The notes: generated by a model from the sequence alone, not told the origin. A DNA stretch of 64,000 bases from Bacteroidota bacterium (GCA_020444275.1 JAHLLG010000004.1:186001-250000), one strand, 5' to 3'; counted from the first letter of the stretch, positions 26,058 through 36,797 are shown. Numbers and translations: made by a program.

Positions 26058-26558
26058 ATGTATAGTATGAATAAATTAGAGATTATTCAATCTAAAATTA
26101 TTGATATAGATCATGTTGAGCCTTTATTGACCTACTGGAATTTAAAAAATCAGAAGATTGTTTTTACAAACGGATGTTTTGATATTTTACATCGCGGGCA
26201 TGTTGAGTATCTTGCTCAGGCTGCCAGTCAGGGCGATGTCCTGGTAATTGGTCTAAATACTGATAGTTCTGTACGCAGAATTAAAGGTCCTAGTCGGCCG
26301 GTTCAGGATGAATATGCAAGAGCAATGTTGCTAGCTTCGTTAAGTTTTGTTTCGGCGGTAATTTATTTTGACGAAGACACTCCATACAACCTTATTAAAA
26401 GGGTGCAACCGGATATTTTAGTGAAAGGCAGCGATTATAAAGCAGAAGATATTGTGGGGTACGACATTGTAAAAGCCAAAGGAGGCGAGGTGGTTACTAT
26501 TGATTTTATCGATGGATATTCAACCACTTCAATCATTGAGAAACTGAAAAAGGACTAA
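26058..26558 (+). CDS. hldE2: D-glycero-beta-D-manno-heptose 1-phosphate adenylyltransferase
   Basis: The 166-aa nucleotidyltransferase activates heptose-1-phosphate for lipopolysaccharide core synthesis; it equals the C-terminal domain of HldE/RfaE. Motifs are FTNGCFDILHRGH (HxGH), GLNTDSSVRRIKGPSRPV, and the C-terminal DGYSTTSIIEKL. Two in-frame ATGs (26058, 26067) are possible starts. The kinase partner is not in the window. The next gene, radA, begins 1 nt after the stop. Confidence 0.93.
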   Translation: MYSMNKLEIIQSKIIDIDHVEPLLTYWNLKNQKIVFTNGCFDILHRGHVEYLAQAASQGDVLVIGLNTDSSVRRIKGPSRPVQDEYARAMLLASLSFVSAVIYFDEDTPYNLIKRVQPDILVKGSDYKAEDIVGYDIVKAKGGEVVTIDFIDGYSTTSIIEKLKKD

Positions 26559-26559
26559 T

Positions 26560-27927
26560 ATGGCAAAAGCAAAATCAGTTTATTTTTGTCAAAATTGTGG
26601 TGCAGAATCAGCCAAATGGATAGGAAGATGTCCTGCTTGTGGCGAATGGAATACCTATATAGAACAGAAAGTTTCCAAAGGAAATAAAAACACCGAGCCA
26701 TCCTATACATCTGAAAAGCAAGTCCCTCAAAAAATTAACGAAATAAAAAGCAAAAAAGAGGGGCGTATATCAACCCAAATCAAAGAGCTGGACAGAATTT
26801 TGGGTGGTGGTCTTGTGCCCGGATCAATGATCTTAATTGGTGGTGAACCCGGAATTGGAAAATCTACACTCTCTTTACAAGTAGCTCTGAAACTGGACCA
26901 TTTTAAGGTGCTATATATTTCAGGTGAGGAGAGTCCTCAGCAGATCAAAATGAGAGCTGAAAGACTTAGCCTAAATAATGATAATTGTTACATTTTAAGT
27001 GAAACTCTTCTTGAAAGTATTTTTACTCAAACTTTAAATATTTCTCCTGACCTCTTAATCATTGATTCCATTCAAACCTTATATTCTGAAAAGTTAGAAT
27101 CGTCAGCAGGCACGGTTTCTCAAATTCGCGAAACGGCGGCTTCATTGCTAAAATTTGCCAAAGAAAAGAATATTCCTGTTTTCCTGATAGGACACATTAC
27201 CAAAGAGGGTAATTTAGCCGGTCCCAAGGTTTTAGAGCATATTGTTGATACGGTGCTGCAGTTTGAGGGAGACCATAATCATATGTACCGGATTTTAAGA
27301 ACCACTAAAAATAGGTTTGGATCTACTTCAGAACTCGGGATTTTTGAAATGAATAATAAGGGATTGCGGGAAGTTCCCAATCCATCCGAAATCCTTATAA
27401 ATAACTCTGATGATAATTTAAGCGGAACTTCCATAGCATCGACCATTAACGGAGCAAGACCTTTGTTAATTGAAATTCAGGCTCTGGTAAGTTCGGCAGC
27501 TTATGGTACACCACAACGATCATCAACAGGTTTTGACAACCGACGATTAGGCATGTTATTGGCTGTTTTGGAAAAAAGAGCCGGATTCCGATTGGCTCAA
27601 AAGGATGTTTTTTTAAATATAGCAGGCGGAATTAAAGTCGATGATCCGGCAACTGACCTGGCTGTTATTGCTTCTGTTTTATCGTCGAATTTAGATCTCC
27701 CTATAGATAAGAATATTTGTTTTGCCGGAGAGGTTGGTTTAACAGGCGAAATTCGCCCGGTAACGCGGATCGATCAGCGAATAAGTGAAGCAAACAAACT
27801 GGGATTTACGAAAATTTACATCTCAAAATATAATGCCAAAGCTTTGGATGAATCCAAGTTTAAGATTCAGATTGTTAAAGTTTCCAGGGTCGAAGAACTT
27901 TTTAGATCACTGTTTAAAAGAAACTAA
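26560..27927 (+). CDS. radA: DNA repair protein RadA
   Basis: The 455-aa RecA-like helicase promotes branch migration in recombinational repair. The N-terminal zinc finger has C10-C13 and C24-C27. The ATPase domain shows GGEPGIGKST (Walker A) and LLIIDSIQT (Walker B). The RadA-specific TTKNRFGST motif follows. The C-terminal third is the Lon-protease-like domain (GGIKVDDPATDLAV, EVGLTGEIRPV). It is translationally close to hldE2 upstream and to the ABC ATPase gene 3 nt downstream. Confidence 0.97.
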   Translation: MAKAKSVYFCQNCGAESAKWIGRCPACGEWNTYIEQKVSKGNKNTEPSYTSEKQVPQKINEIKSKKEGRISTQIKELDRILGGGLVPGSMILIGGEPGIGKSTLSLQVALKLDHFKVLYISGEESPQQIKMRAERLSLNNDNCYILSETLLESIFTQTLNISPDLLIIDSIQTLYSEKLESSAGTVSQIRETAASLLKFAKEKNIPVFLIGHITKEGNLAGPKVLEHIVDTVLQFEGDHNHMYRILRTTKNRFGSTSELGIFEMNNKGLREVPNPSEILINNSDDNLSGTSIASTINGARPLLIEIQALVSSAAYGTPQRSSTGFDNRRLGMLLAVLEKRAGFRLAQKDVFLNIAGGIKVDDPATDLAVIASVLSSNLDLPIDKNICFAGEVGLTGEIRPVTRIDQRISEANKLGFTKIYISKYNAKALDESKFKIQIVKVSRVEELFRSLFKRN

Positions 27928-27930
27928 TTT

Positions 27931-29619
27931 GTGAAACTTCTTGAAGTAAAAAACATATCGTTATCGTTTAAAAATGGCCATGAGAAAAATGTGGTTCTTA
28001 AGAATGTGTCGTTCACATTAAATAAATCACAAACGATAGGTATTGTTGGTGAATCTGGTTCGGGTAAATCACTAACTGCTTTATCTATCATAAATCTTTT
28101 ACCTGTAAATGCAATCATGGAAAGTGGCGAGATTTTATATTATGAGAAGGATAAAGCTATAAATCTGCTCGAATTATCGCCTAACGATATATTGAAATGG
28201 AGAGGAAAACATATTTCCATGATTTTTCAGGAACCAATGACTTCGCTCAATCCATCATTAACCTGTGGATACCAGGTTGCTGAAGTGCTTTTGTTACATG
28301 AAAAAATTTCGCAAAAGAATGCCCGTAAGAAGGTAATGGAACTATTTCATGAAGTTAAACTTCCAAATCCTGAGCGGATTTTCAGGAGTTATCCGCACGA
28401 AATATCCGGAGGGCAAAAGCAACGGGTTATGATTGCCATGGCTATAGCGCTTAATCCTTCGGTATTAATTGCCGATGAGCCGACCACTGCACTGGATGTA
28501 ACAGTACAAAAAACTATTCTTGAATTGCTTAAAGAAGTGCAGAAAAAATATCATATGAGCATTATTTTTATTTCGCACGATTTGGGTGTTATATCTCAAA
28601 TTGCTGATAAAATACTCGTAATGTATAAAGGAGAGGTTGTAGAGCATGGAGATAATAGAAGTGTGCTTCATAATCCTAATCATCCTTATACAAAAGGTCT
28701 ACTGAATTGCAGACCGGAGCTCAGCGAAAAAAACAGGCGTTTACCAATTATTTCTGATTTTTTAGATTCTGAGGGAAAAACTAAGAAAAGTAAGCCTATA
28801 GGTTCTATGCAGAAAATAACTGAATTTGAGGAGGAGATTTTAAGGGTTAAAAATTTAAACAAGATTTATTTTGATAAGCCCGGTTTTTGGGGTAAATCAA
28901 AAGAAAGCAATACAGCAGTTCAGCAGTTTAGCTTTTCTGTTTATAAGGGGGAAACGCTGGGGTTAGTAGGTGAATCCGGATGTGGCAAAACAACATTGGG
29001 CAGGGTCATAACCCAGTTAATTGAAAAAACTTCCGGTGAGATTGAGTTTAAAGGAAAGTCACTGAACCGTTTGACTATAAAGGATCTAAAAAATTTTAGA
29101 AAAAGTGTACAAATTATTTTTCAGGATCCATATTCATCATTAAATCCGAAATTAACGGTTGGTGAAATGTTAACAGAACCTCTTGTGGTTCATAATCTCG
29201 TTAAATCGAAAGAAAAACGTAGGGCTAAAGTCGTACAAATGCTTCAGAAAGTGAGATTAAGCGAAGACAGTTATTCAAAATATCCGCATCAATTCTCGGG
29301 CGGACAAAGACAGCGCATTGTTATTGCCCGGGCTTTAATGTTAGAACCAGAGTTTATAATTTGTGATGAGTCGGTTTCTGCACTAGATGTTTCGGTGCAA
29401 GCCGAAATTCTGAATCTATTGAATGATTTAAAAGATGAGTTTAATTTAACCTATATTTTTATCTCGCATGATTTATCGGTTGTGAAATATATGTCGGATC
29501 GAATTATGGTGATGAAAGATGGCGCACTGGTTGAAATAAATAAAGCAGATGATTTATATCAATCACCTGCTTCAATATATACTAAAAATCTTATCGATTC
29601 GATTCCAACGATTAACTAA
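27931..29619 (+). CDS. fused double ABC ATPase, peptide/oligopeptide transporter type
   Basis: The 562-aa protein begins with GTG and contains two complete ATPase domains, as in YejF or DppD-DppF fusions. The first has Walker A GESGSGKS and the [14 protein letters not shown] signature. The second has GESGCGKT and [14 protein letters not shown]. Walker B strands are [10 protein letters not shown] and [10 protein letters not shown]. Each domain is followed by a peptide-transporter C-terminal extension (NPYTKGLL-type). No permease or binding protein is nearby, so the transported solute is open. The 3' end overlaps the convergent PBP1A gene by 4 bp. Confidence 0.92.
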   Translation: MKLLEVKNISLSFKNGHEKNVVLKNVSFTLNKSQTIGIVGESGSGKSLTALSIINLLPVNAIMESGEILYYEKDKAINLLELSPNDILKWRGKHISMIFQEPMTSLNPSLTCGYQVAEVLLLHEKISQKNARKKVMELFHEVKLPNPERIFRSYPHEISGGQKQRVMIAMAIALNPSVLIADEPTTALDVTVQKTILELLKEVQKKYHMSIIFISHDLGVISQIADKILVMYKGEVVEHGDNRSVLHNPNHPYTKGLLNCRPELSEKNRRLPIISDFLDSEGKTKKSKPIGSMQKITEFEEEILRVKNLNKIYFDKPGFWGKSKESNTAVQQFSFSVYKGETLGLVGESGCGKTTLGRVITQLIEKTSGEIEFKGKSLNRLTIKDLKNFRKSVQIIFQDPYSSLNPKLTVGEMLTEPLVVHNLVKSKEKRRAKVVQMLQKVRLSEDSYSKYPHQFSGGQRQRIVIARALMLEPEFIICDESVSALDVSVQAEILNLLNDLKDEFNLTYIFISHDLSVVKYMSDRIMVMKDGALVEINKADDLYQSPASIYTKNLIDSIPTIN

Positions 29620-31970
29620 AAGAACTCATCATCGTAATTAACCTCTTCTGTATTATTTTCCTGGTATTTATCACAATCTATTTCAACAGAAAAATTCAGT
29701 GGTTTTTCAAATTCATCTTCTTGAGTAACCGATACAATGGTTGAGTCGCTATATACTTTTTGCATATATAATGCGAATATCGGTAAGGCCATATTGTGCC
29801 CACCTCCTATAGTTGTTGCTTCAAAGTGTATGCTTCGGTCTTCACCACCAACCCATGTTCCTGAAACAAGATTAGGAGTAACACCCATAAACCATCCATC
29901 AGAATTATTTTGAGTTGTACCTGTTTTTCCTCCAATCTCATTATACATATTATATCTCCACCGAACTCTTCCTCCAGAACCTTCTTTAACTACACTTTGT
30001 AATAAATTTGTCATTAAGTATGCAGTTTGTTCACTGATAGCTTCATTCCTGGTTGCTGTAAACCGCGCTAAAACATTGCCGTTTTTATCTTCTATTCTTG
30101 TTACATAAATAGGTTCTGTATGAACTCCTTTATTGGAGAAGGTTGAATAGGCACCAACCATCTCTTCCAAAGAAATATCTGAAGTTCCAAGGAAAATTGA
30201 AGGTACTGCAGCAATTCTGCTTGTTATTCCCATTTTGCGCATAACATCGATTACTGAAACAGGATTGAACTGCTTAATTAACCACGCTGAGATATAATTT
30301 ACAGAGTGGGCTAATCCCCATTTTAAGGTAACCATTTGGCCGTCTTTACTCGATGGCCCTGAGTTTTTAGGAGTCCACGTAGTATCGTTGACCATAAATG
30401 TGCTAGGCACGTTAGGAACCATATGGCAAGGCGAATATCCTTCTTGCATAGCCAAAGTGTACAAGAAAGGTTTAATGGTTGAACCAACCTGTCGTTTCCC
30501 TTGCGTTATATGATCGTATTTAAAATGTTTGAAATTAGGTCCGCCAACATAGGCTTTCACATGACCATTATGCGGATTCATGGATAAAAAACCTGCACGT
30601 AGGAAATTTTTGTAATAGAGTAACGAATCTAGTGGAGTCATTATGGTATCTCGCTCTCCTTCCCATGAGAAAACAGTCATTTCAGTTGGAGTGTTAAAAA
30701 CAGCTTTAATAGAATCCATTTCCACACCTCTTCGTCTTAATGAGCGATATCTTTCTGTTCGACGAATGGCAAGGTCTATGATATCTTGCAGCTCTTCTTC
30801 GCTAAGCTCTCTATAATATGGTGCATTTGGATTGTTTTCTTGTTCTATATTAAAATCATTTTGCAACTCTCCGGCCAGATGCTCAACTACGGCTTCCTCT
30901 GCATATTTTTGCATCCGGGAATCAATCGTAGTATAAATTTTTAGTCCATCACGATACAGATCGTAATCTGATCCATCCGGCTTTTTATTCTTTTTACACC
31001 ATCCATATAATGGGTTGTTAATCCACTCTATAGAGTCGTTTCGATAATCCCGCCAGGAGAAGTAATTTTTTTTGTTTGGTTTGGATTTATTTAATGTTGT
31101 ACGAAGATATTCTCTAAAGTAAGTTGCTAATCCCTGATTATGATCCTGAACCTTATAATTCAGATCAATTGGGAGAATGCTTAATGAGTCAAATTCTTCA
31201 TTGCTTAAATAACCATACTTATTCATCTGACTAAGCACAACATTTCTTCTTAACTTGGATCTTTCCGGATGTCGAACCGGGCTATAATAACTTGGGGCTT
31301 TTAATAACCCAACCAATAACGCCGATTCTTCAACTTTTAACGAATCTGGAACCTTGTTGAAATATGTTTTTGCAGCAGACTTTATGCCATAGGTAATTCC
31401 ACCAAATGGCACTGTGTTTAGGTACATTCCAAGAATTTCTTCTTTCGTGTAGTTTCGTTCAAGTTTTACAGCGGTAACCCATTCTTTGAATTTTGAAATT
31501 CCCAGGTGAATATTTCTTCCCAACGATGTTTTGTAGGTTGTTGTATCTCTTGGGAAAAGATTTTTAGCCAGTTGCTGGGTTATGGTACTACCTCCTCCTG
31601 ATGATCTGTTATTCATTAAAATAGAATATACTAAAACACGACCTAAACCTCTAGCATCTATTCCTGAGTGTTTGTGAAAGCGAACATCTTCTGTTGCTAC
31701 AAGCGCATCAATAATGTTTTGAGGCAATTCTTCATATTCAGCATATGACCTGTTATCCCAAAATATTGTTCCAATTAAAACACTATCTTGCGAATAAATT
31801 TCGGAAGCTAAATTATTTTCCGGGTTTTCCAACTCTTCGAAAGTTGGCATTTTTCCCATCTTTTCAAAAGAGATTAATGTAAACAATAAAACGATTGTTG
31901 CTATTGGTATTGTAACCAGTGCCCAAAACAATCTGATGTAAAATTTTGTTGTAAATTTGATTTTGTTCAT
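29616..31970 (-). CDS. penicillin-binding protein 1A, bifunctional peptidoglycan synthase
   Basis: The 784-aa protein has an N-terminal transmembrane anchor (about 10-35). A GT51 glycosyltransferase domain follows, with EDVRFHKHSGID and GGSTITQQLAKNLF. The transpeptidase domain has an SxxK motif in GSTIKPFLY, the SxN motif SVN and the KTG motif in GGKTGTTQNNSDGWFMG. It polymerises and crosslinks peptidoglycan in the periplasm. It carries an acidic C-terminal tail (about the last 40 residues) with no known role. It is divergent from topA across about 120 bp. Confidence 0.95.
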   Translation of the reverse strand: MNKIKFTTKFYIRLFWALVTIPIATIVLLFTLISFEKMGKMPTFEELENPENNLASEIYSQDSVLIGTIFWDNRSYAEYEELPQNIIDALVATEDVRFHKHSGIDARGLGRVLVYSILMNNRSSGGGSTITQQLAKNLFPRDTTTYKTSLGRNIHLGISKFKEWVTAVKLERNYTKEEILGMYLNTVPFGGITYGIKSAAKTYFNKVPDSLKVEESALLVGLLKAPSYYSPVRHPERSKLRRNVVLSQMNKYGYLSNEEFDSLSILPIDLNYKVQDHNQGLATYFREYLRTTLNKSKPNKKNYFSWRDYRNDSIEWINNPLYGWCKKNKKPDGSDYDLYRDGLKIYTTIDSRMQKYAEEAVVEHLAGELQNDFNIEQENNPNAPYYRELSEEELQDIIDLAIRRTERYRSLRRRGVEMDSIKAVFNTPTEMTVFSWEGERDTIMTPLDSLLYYKNFLRAGFLSMNPHNGHVKAYVGGPNFKHFKYDHITQGKRQVGSTIKPFLYTLAMQEGYSPCHMVPNVPSTFMVNDTTWTPKNSGPSSKDGQMVTLKWGLAHSVNYISAWLIKQFNPVSVIDVMRKMGITSRIAAVPSIFLGTSDISLEEMVGAYSTFSNKGVHTEPIYVTRIEDKNGNVLARFTATRNEAISEQTAYLMTNLLQSVVKEGSGGRVRWRYNMYNEIGGKTGTTQNNSDGWFMGVTPNLVSGTWVGGEDRSIHFEATTIGGGHNMALPIFALYMQKVYSDSTIVSVTQEDEFEKPLNFSVEIDCDKYQENNTEEVNYDDEFF

Positions 31971-32023
31971 AATGCCATTTTTCGACCGGTGGTAAAATTA
32001 ATAAATAATATTTAATTGAAAAT

Positions 32024-32056
32024 TTTGAAGTTAAAATACTATTTATATTAATTTTG
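32024..32056 (+). promoter_or_regulatory. Bacteroidetes-type promoter for topA
   Basis: A -7 box TAATTTTG (32049-32056) fits TAnnTTTG and has TTTG (32024-32027) 21 bp upstream, close to the usual 19 bp. The predicted transcript start is about 30 nt before the topA ATG. Confidence 0.5.
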
Positions 32057-32091
32057 TCACGTTTTAGATATTCTTCAAAACCAAATAATTC

Positions 32092-34443
32092 ATGATTGAA
32101 AATTTAGTAATCGTTGAGTCGCCAGCAAAAGCAAAGACAATTGAGAAGTTTTTAGGAAAAGATTTTCAGGTAAAATCAAGCTTTGGACATATAAGAGATT
32201 TAGCCAAGAAGAACCTGGGGATTGAAATTGAAAATGATTATCAACCAAAATATATTGTTCCTGACGATAAGAAAGCAGTTGTAAAAGATTTAAAAAAGTT
32301 AGCAAAAGAAGCCAAGTTGGTTTGGTTAGCTTCCGATGAAGACCGAGAAGGAGAAGCTATAGCCTGGCATCTTATGAAAGAGTTAGATTTAGATCCTAAA
32401 AAGACTAAACGAATTGTTTTTCATGAGATTACCAAAGAAGCAATTCAAAAAGCTATTAAAAATCCGCGATCTATTGATGAAAATCTTGTAAATGCTCAGC
32501 AGGCTAGGAGAGTTTTAGACCGTCTGGTGGGTTTTGAATTGTCGCCGGTGTTGTGGAAAAAGGTTAAACCATCACTATCTGCAGGAAGGGTTCAGTCTGT
32601 TGCTGTAAAATTACTTGTAGAAAGAGAACGAGAAGTATTAAACTTTAAAAGCGAATCGTTTTTTAAGTTTACGGGCTTTTTTAATACCAAAGAGAAATCT
32701 GAACTAAAGGCAGATATAGCAAAGAAAATAAAATCGCCTGATGCAGCTAAAGAACTACTTGAAAAATGTAAAACAGCTGACTTTAAAGTAAGCAATGTAG
32801 TTAAAAAGCCAGGGAAAAAATCGCCTGCAGCACCATTTACAACTTCAACATTACAGCAGGAAGCAAGTCGAAAGCTTGGTTTTTCTGTTGCACAAACCAT
32901 GGCTATTGCTCAAAAGTTGTACGAATCAGGAAAAATTACATACATGAGAACCGATTCGGTTAATCTATCAACAATGGCGATTGGATCAGCAAAGAACGTT
33001 ATTCTTAATGAGTTTGGAGAAAAGTATCTGCAAACAAGAAACTTTAAAACAAAATCCAAGGGAGCTCAAGAAGCACACGAAGCGATTCGTCCAACCTTTA
33101 TCGAAAATCAAACCGTTTCTGGAACTGATAGAGAAAAAAGATTGTACGATCTGATATGGAAAAGAACTATTGCTTCACAAATGAGCGATGCGCAGCTCGA
33201 AAAAACTACGATTACGATCGATATATCCAATGATGAAAATAAATTTGTTGCCAATGGTGAAGTACTCAAGTTTGACGGTTTCTTAAAAGTTTATATTGAG
33301 TCAACAGATGAGGAAAATGAAGAAGAAACCAAAGGATTATTACCTGCCGTAAAGGTTGGTGAAAAATTAGATTATAAATCAATACAGGCAGTGGAGCGGT
33401 TTACGCACTATCCACCAAGATATACTGAAGCAAGTTTGGTTAAAAAGCTTGAAGAGCTGGGTATTGGACGTCCTTCAACATATGCTCCAACAATATCTAC
33501 GATTCAGAATAGAGGTTATGTGGTTAAAGAAGACAGGCCGGGAAGAGAAAGAAAGTATTCGTTATTGCTGTTAAAGGGAAATCAAATAAACGAAACAACC
33601 AAAACTGAAACCACAGGCGCCGAAAAAAACAAGCTATTCCCAAATGATATTGGAATGGTTGTGAACGACTTTTTAACTGATAATTTTGAGGATATTCTAA
33701 ACTATAATTTTACTGCATCAGTAGAGGAAGAGTTTGACCAGATTGCAAATGGTAAAACGGGTTGGTCAAAAATGATTGATAAGTTTTATAAACCATTTCA
33801 TAAAAATGTAGAAGATACCCTGGAAACCTCAAGCAGAAGTGTGGGTGAGCGTGTTTTGGGCGATGACCCGAAAACGGGAAAGCCGGTTACGGCCAAAATT
33901 GGCCCATATGGACCAATGGTACAAATCGGATCTAAAGATGATGAGGAAAAACCACGTTTCGCATCATTGCAAAGAGGACAACTTTTAGAAACCATAACTC
34001 TTGAAGAAGCGCTGGAACTATTTAAGCTCCCAAGAGAATTAGGTACTTATGAAGATAAAAAGGTAGTAGTTTCTATTGGAAGATTTGGGCCTTATGTAAG
34101 GCACGACTCAAAATTTGTCTCTTTGAAAAAAGAGGATAATCCGTATAAAATTGAATTAGACAGGGCCATTGAATTAATTGAAGAGAAACGCGAGAAAGAT
34201 CGAAAAAAAACGATAAAGGTTTTTGATGAAGAACCTGAATTACAAATTTTAAATGGTCGTTGGGGACCATATATCTCGTATAAGAAAAAGAACTTTCGAA
34301 TCCCTAAAGGAACAGATGCTGAGAAACTGACCCTAGAACAATGTAGAGATATTATTGAAGGTAATAGTAAATCTGAAAAGAAAACCAAAGCAAAAAAAAC
34401 TACAACAAAAAAAGCAAAAACAAAAAGTAAAAAGAAAAGCTAA
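32092..34443 (+). CDS. topA: DNA topoisomerase I
   Basis: The 783-aa type IA topoisomerase relaxes negative supercoils. The TOPRIM domain starts at LVIVESPAKAKTIEKFLG and has the SDEDREGEAIAWHL acidic motif. The catalytic Tyr is Y284 in ITYMRTDSVN. RPSTYAPTISTIQNRGY follows. The C-terminal region has repeated topoisomerase C-terminal units (GPYGPMVQ, GRFGPYVR, GRWGPYISY) in place of four-cysteine zinc fingers, then a Lys-rich tail of about 25 residues. A promoter-like box lies just upstream, and the next gene starts 10 bp after the stop. Confidence 0.97.
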   Translation: MIENLVIVESPAKAKTIEKFLGKDFQVKSSFGHIRDLAKKNLGIEIENDYQPKYIVPDDKKAVVKDLKKLAKEAKLVWLASDEDREGEAIAWHLMKELDLDPKKTKRIVFHEITKEAIQKAIKNPRSIDENLVNAQQARRVLDRLVGFELSPVLWKKVKPSLSAGRVQSVAVKLLVEREREVLNFKSESFFKFTGFFNTKEKSELKADIAKKIKSPDAAKELLEKCKTADFKVSNVVKKPGKKSPAAPFTTSTLQQEASRKLGFSVAQTMAIAQKLYESGKITYMRTDSVNLSTMAIGSAKNVILNEFGEKYLQTRNFKTKSKGAQEAHEAIRPTFIENQTVSGTDREKRLYDLIWKRTIASQMSDAQLEKTTITIDISNDENKFVANGEVLKFDGFLKVYIESTDEENEEETKGLLPAVKVGEKLDYKSIQAVERFTHYPPRYTEASLVKKLEELGIGRPSTYAPTISTIQNRGYVVKEDRPGRERKYSLLLLKGNQINETTKTETTGAEKNKLFPNDIGMVVNDFLTDNFEDILNYNFTASVEEEFDQIANGKTGWSKMIDKFYKPFHKNVEDTLETSSRSVGERVLGDDPKTGKPVTAKIGPYGPMVQIGSKDDEEKPRFASLQRGQLLETITLEEALELFKLPRELGTYEDKKVVVSIGRFGPYVRHDSKFVSLKKEDNPYKIELDRAIELIEEKREKDRKKTIKVFDEEPELQILNGRWGPYISYKKKNFRIPKGTDAEKLTLEQCRDIIEGNSKSEKKTKAKKTTTKKAKTKSKKKS

Positions 34444-34453
34444 TATTCTATAG

Positions 34454-35614
34454 ATGGACTTAAATGATTACTTTGATCCGATAAATATAAATTTAGAAAC
34501 GAGCTCATACATTGATGCTAACGAACAGATTTTGAATTTCATTTCAGTTCATACATTTGAACACAAAATTGAGAAAGTCGAAAGTGCAAATGTAGCCATC
34601 TTTGGAATTGTTAGTGAAAATGAAAATCAGAAAAAATACTCAGAACAAGGATTAGTAAAAATTAGAGAGTATTTCTACAGCTTGTCTGGTTTTAATAAAC
34701 AAATCAATATTTATGATTTGGGTAATTTTAAACAATGCAAAACGATTAAGGACCATAATGCCGGACTTCGAGATGTAATCTTAGAGTTGTTAATGCTGAA
34801 CGTTATGCCTGTTATCATAGGTGATGTTGATAATATCTTGTATCCTAACTACACGGCTTATCAAACACTGGATAAAAAGGCCAATCTGGTAAATATTGAT
34901 AGTAAACTTCGTATCATAGAAAACCGCGAAACGGAGTATAAATCTGCATTATGGAAAATATTAGTAGAAAACAGCGATTCGTTGTTCTTTTTTACCAATA
35001 TTGGATATCAGAAACACTTTGTAGGGCCCAAAGTGCTAAAATATCTTGATGATAAGTTGCATTTTGCTTATCGACTGGGATATATTAGATCGAATATAAA
35101 AGAGGTTGAACCCATATTTCGTGATGCGGATGTAATTGGCTTAAATATCGAAGCTGTACGACAATCAGATGCCTTTGGTCAGCAAAATGGTTCTCCCAAT
35201 GGATATTATGGTGAAGAAATTTGTCAGCTCTCGCGTTATGCTGGTATGAGTACTAAGTTATCATCATTTGGTGTATATAACTACTGTGTAGAAAACGATA
35301 AGAATTTCCAAACGGCTCATTTAATAGCACAAATTGTGTGGTATTTTATTGATGGATACACACATAAGGTAGAGGAATATCCATTAGAAAACACAAAAAA
35401 TTATAAAAAACACATTGTTAAGTTAGATGATTTTGAGAACGAGCTGGTTTTTTATAGCAGTAGAAGAACAAACCGGTGGTGGTTGGAAGTACCGTACGTA
35501 AATCCTGTATTAAACAAGCAAATCCTAGTATCATGTACCGAAGAAGATTATATCGATGCTACAAATGGTGATGTTCCTGAGCGCTGGATAAAATCCTTCC
35601 AGAAGATTAACTAA
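34454..35614 (+). CDS. arginase/formimidoylglutamase-fold protein lacking most metal ligands
   Basis: The 386-aa protein follows the ureohydrolase fold in spacing and order of strands. The manganese ligands are largely gone. The GGxH site reads G123-D-V-D126. The DAHxD site reads D149-S-K-L-R153, keeping only its first Asp. The SxDxD site reads L230-N-I-E233 followed by AVRQSD. A working binuclear metal centre is therefore unlikely, and a structural or regulatory role is more probable. It lies between topA and the type IX secretion genes. Whether it serves secretion is unknown. Confidence 0.75.
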   Translation: MDLNDYFDPININLETSSYIDANEQILNFISVHTFEHKIEKVESANVAIFGIVSENENQKKYSEQGLVKIREYFYSLSGFNKQINIYDLGNFKQCKTIKDHNAGLRDVILELLMLNVMPVIIGDVDNILYPNYTAYQTLDKKANLVNIDSKLRIIENRETEYKSALWKILVENSDSLFFFTNIGYQKHFVGPKVLKYLDDKLHFAYRLGYIRSNIKEVEPIFRDADVIGLNIEAVRQSDAFGQQNGSPNGYYGEEICQLSRYAGMSTKLSSFGVYNYCVENDKNFQTAHLIAQIVWYFIDGYTHKVEEYPLENTKNYKKHIVKLDDFENELVFYSSRRTNRWWLEVPYVNPVLNKQILVSCTEEDYIDATNGDVPERWIKSFQKIN

Positions 35615-35758
35615 GAATACTCGATAAATTATTTTGATAAAAAAATCACTCATTAGTAACTTTATTGTTTTTCATTAGTATAAAAGAAGTATCTTTATAA
35701 GGTTATGAACATTTAATTGTTTATAAAACTTGTATAGAAATATTATTTTTGTTTATTT

Positions 35759-35766
35759 TACTTTTG
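35759..35766 (+). promoter_or_regulatory. possible -7 box for the porP-gldKLMN operon
   Basis: TACTTTTG matches the Bacteroidetes TAnnTTTG box and lies 36 bp before the porP ATG, but no TTTG stands at the right distance upstream. The 167-bp gap after the previous gene is the only sizeable one before gldK. Confidence 0.35.
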
Positions 35767-35802
35767 CAATCTTTATTATAATTGAGGAATACAGAATTTA
35801 AA

Positions 35803-36738
35803 ATGAAAAAGTCAATACTAATTCTTTCTATATTTTTATTTGCTTCATTGTTATCAAAAGCACAACAGGATCCTCAATTTACACAAAATATGTATACTCA
35901 GTTGCTTATAAACCCTGGATATGCCGGAAGTGAGGATAAAATATGTGCATACGCCATACAACGAATTCAATGGGAAGGATTTGATGGAGCCCCATCAATA
36001 ACTACCTTTAATGTTGATGCAGCAATAAAAAAGCGATTCGGATTAGGGCTTTCTTTAGTAAACGACGAGTTTGGATTCAATAAAGATTTTAGAGTAAATA
36101 TCTCAATAGCTTATAAACAACCCATTGGAAACGGAAAGTTAGGTATAGGTATAAAATGGGGAGTAGCTAATTCTGCTATTGATTTGGGTGGTGCCGAATG
36201 GATCACACCTTCTGAACCTTACACAGCAGACCCAGCTATACCTGAAGATGGAAGCGAAGCAATGACTTATCTCGATTTCGGGTTTGGACTATATTACAAA
36301 ACAGAAGATTTATACCTGGGTATTTCATCAACACACCTTAATGAGCCCGAATATGATTTTGAAAAGGGCGCACCTGTATTGAAAAGACATTATTATATAA
36401 TTGCTGGTTATAACCTTCCGTTTGCAAATCCGTTATTAGAATTTAAACCAGGAGTTATGGTACAATCAGATGGTGTAAATTCGCAGCTGGGAATAAATGC
36501 ACTTCTCGCATACAATAAAAAGATATGGGGAGGCGTTTCTTTAAGAACGGATAATGCAATTTCAGGTATTCTAGGTGTAGAATTATTTAAGTGGGTTAAA
36601 GTAAGTTATTCTTACGATTTTGTTGTTTCAGAGCTTATGGGAAATAACAACGGAACGCACGAATTAATGATGGGGTTTTGTTTAGATGTTAAGAAAGAAA
36701 AAACACCAGAAAAGTATAAGAGTATAAGATTTTTATAA
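35803..36738 (+). CDS. porP: PorP/SprF family type IX secretion outer-membrane protein
   Basis: Start at the ATG at 35803 gives a clean signal peptide (KKSILILSIFLFASLLSKAQ) and a 311-aa protein; seven upstream codons from a TTG are rejected. The mature start QQDPQFTQNMYTQLLINPGYAGS is the family hallmark. The remainder is a beta-barrel pattern of alternating strands with Gly and aromatic residues. Members attach type IX secretion to the outer membrane or to surface adhesins. It heads the gldK-gldL-gldM-gldN set, 59 bp before gldK. Confidence 0.92.
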   Translation: MKKSILILSIFLFASLLSKAQQDPQFTQNMYTQLLINPGYAGSEDKICAYAIQRIQWEGFDGAPSITTFNVDAAIKKRFGLGLSLVNDEFGFNKDFRVNISIAYKQPIGNGKLGIGIKWGVANSAIDLGGAEWITPSEPYTADPAIPEDGSEAMTYLDFGFGLYYKTEDLYLGISSTHLNEPEYDFEKGAPVLKRHYYIIAGYNLPFANPLLEFKPGVMVQSDGVNSQLGINALLAYNKKIWGGVSLRTDNAISGILGVELFKWVKVSYSYDFVVSELMGNNNGTHELMMGFCLDVKKEKTPEKYKSIRFL

Positions 36739-36797
36739 AGATATTGATCTAATTTAAAGAATTATTGTTATTTTGCATACTAAATATTTAAAATATC

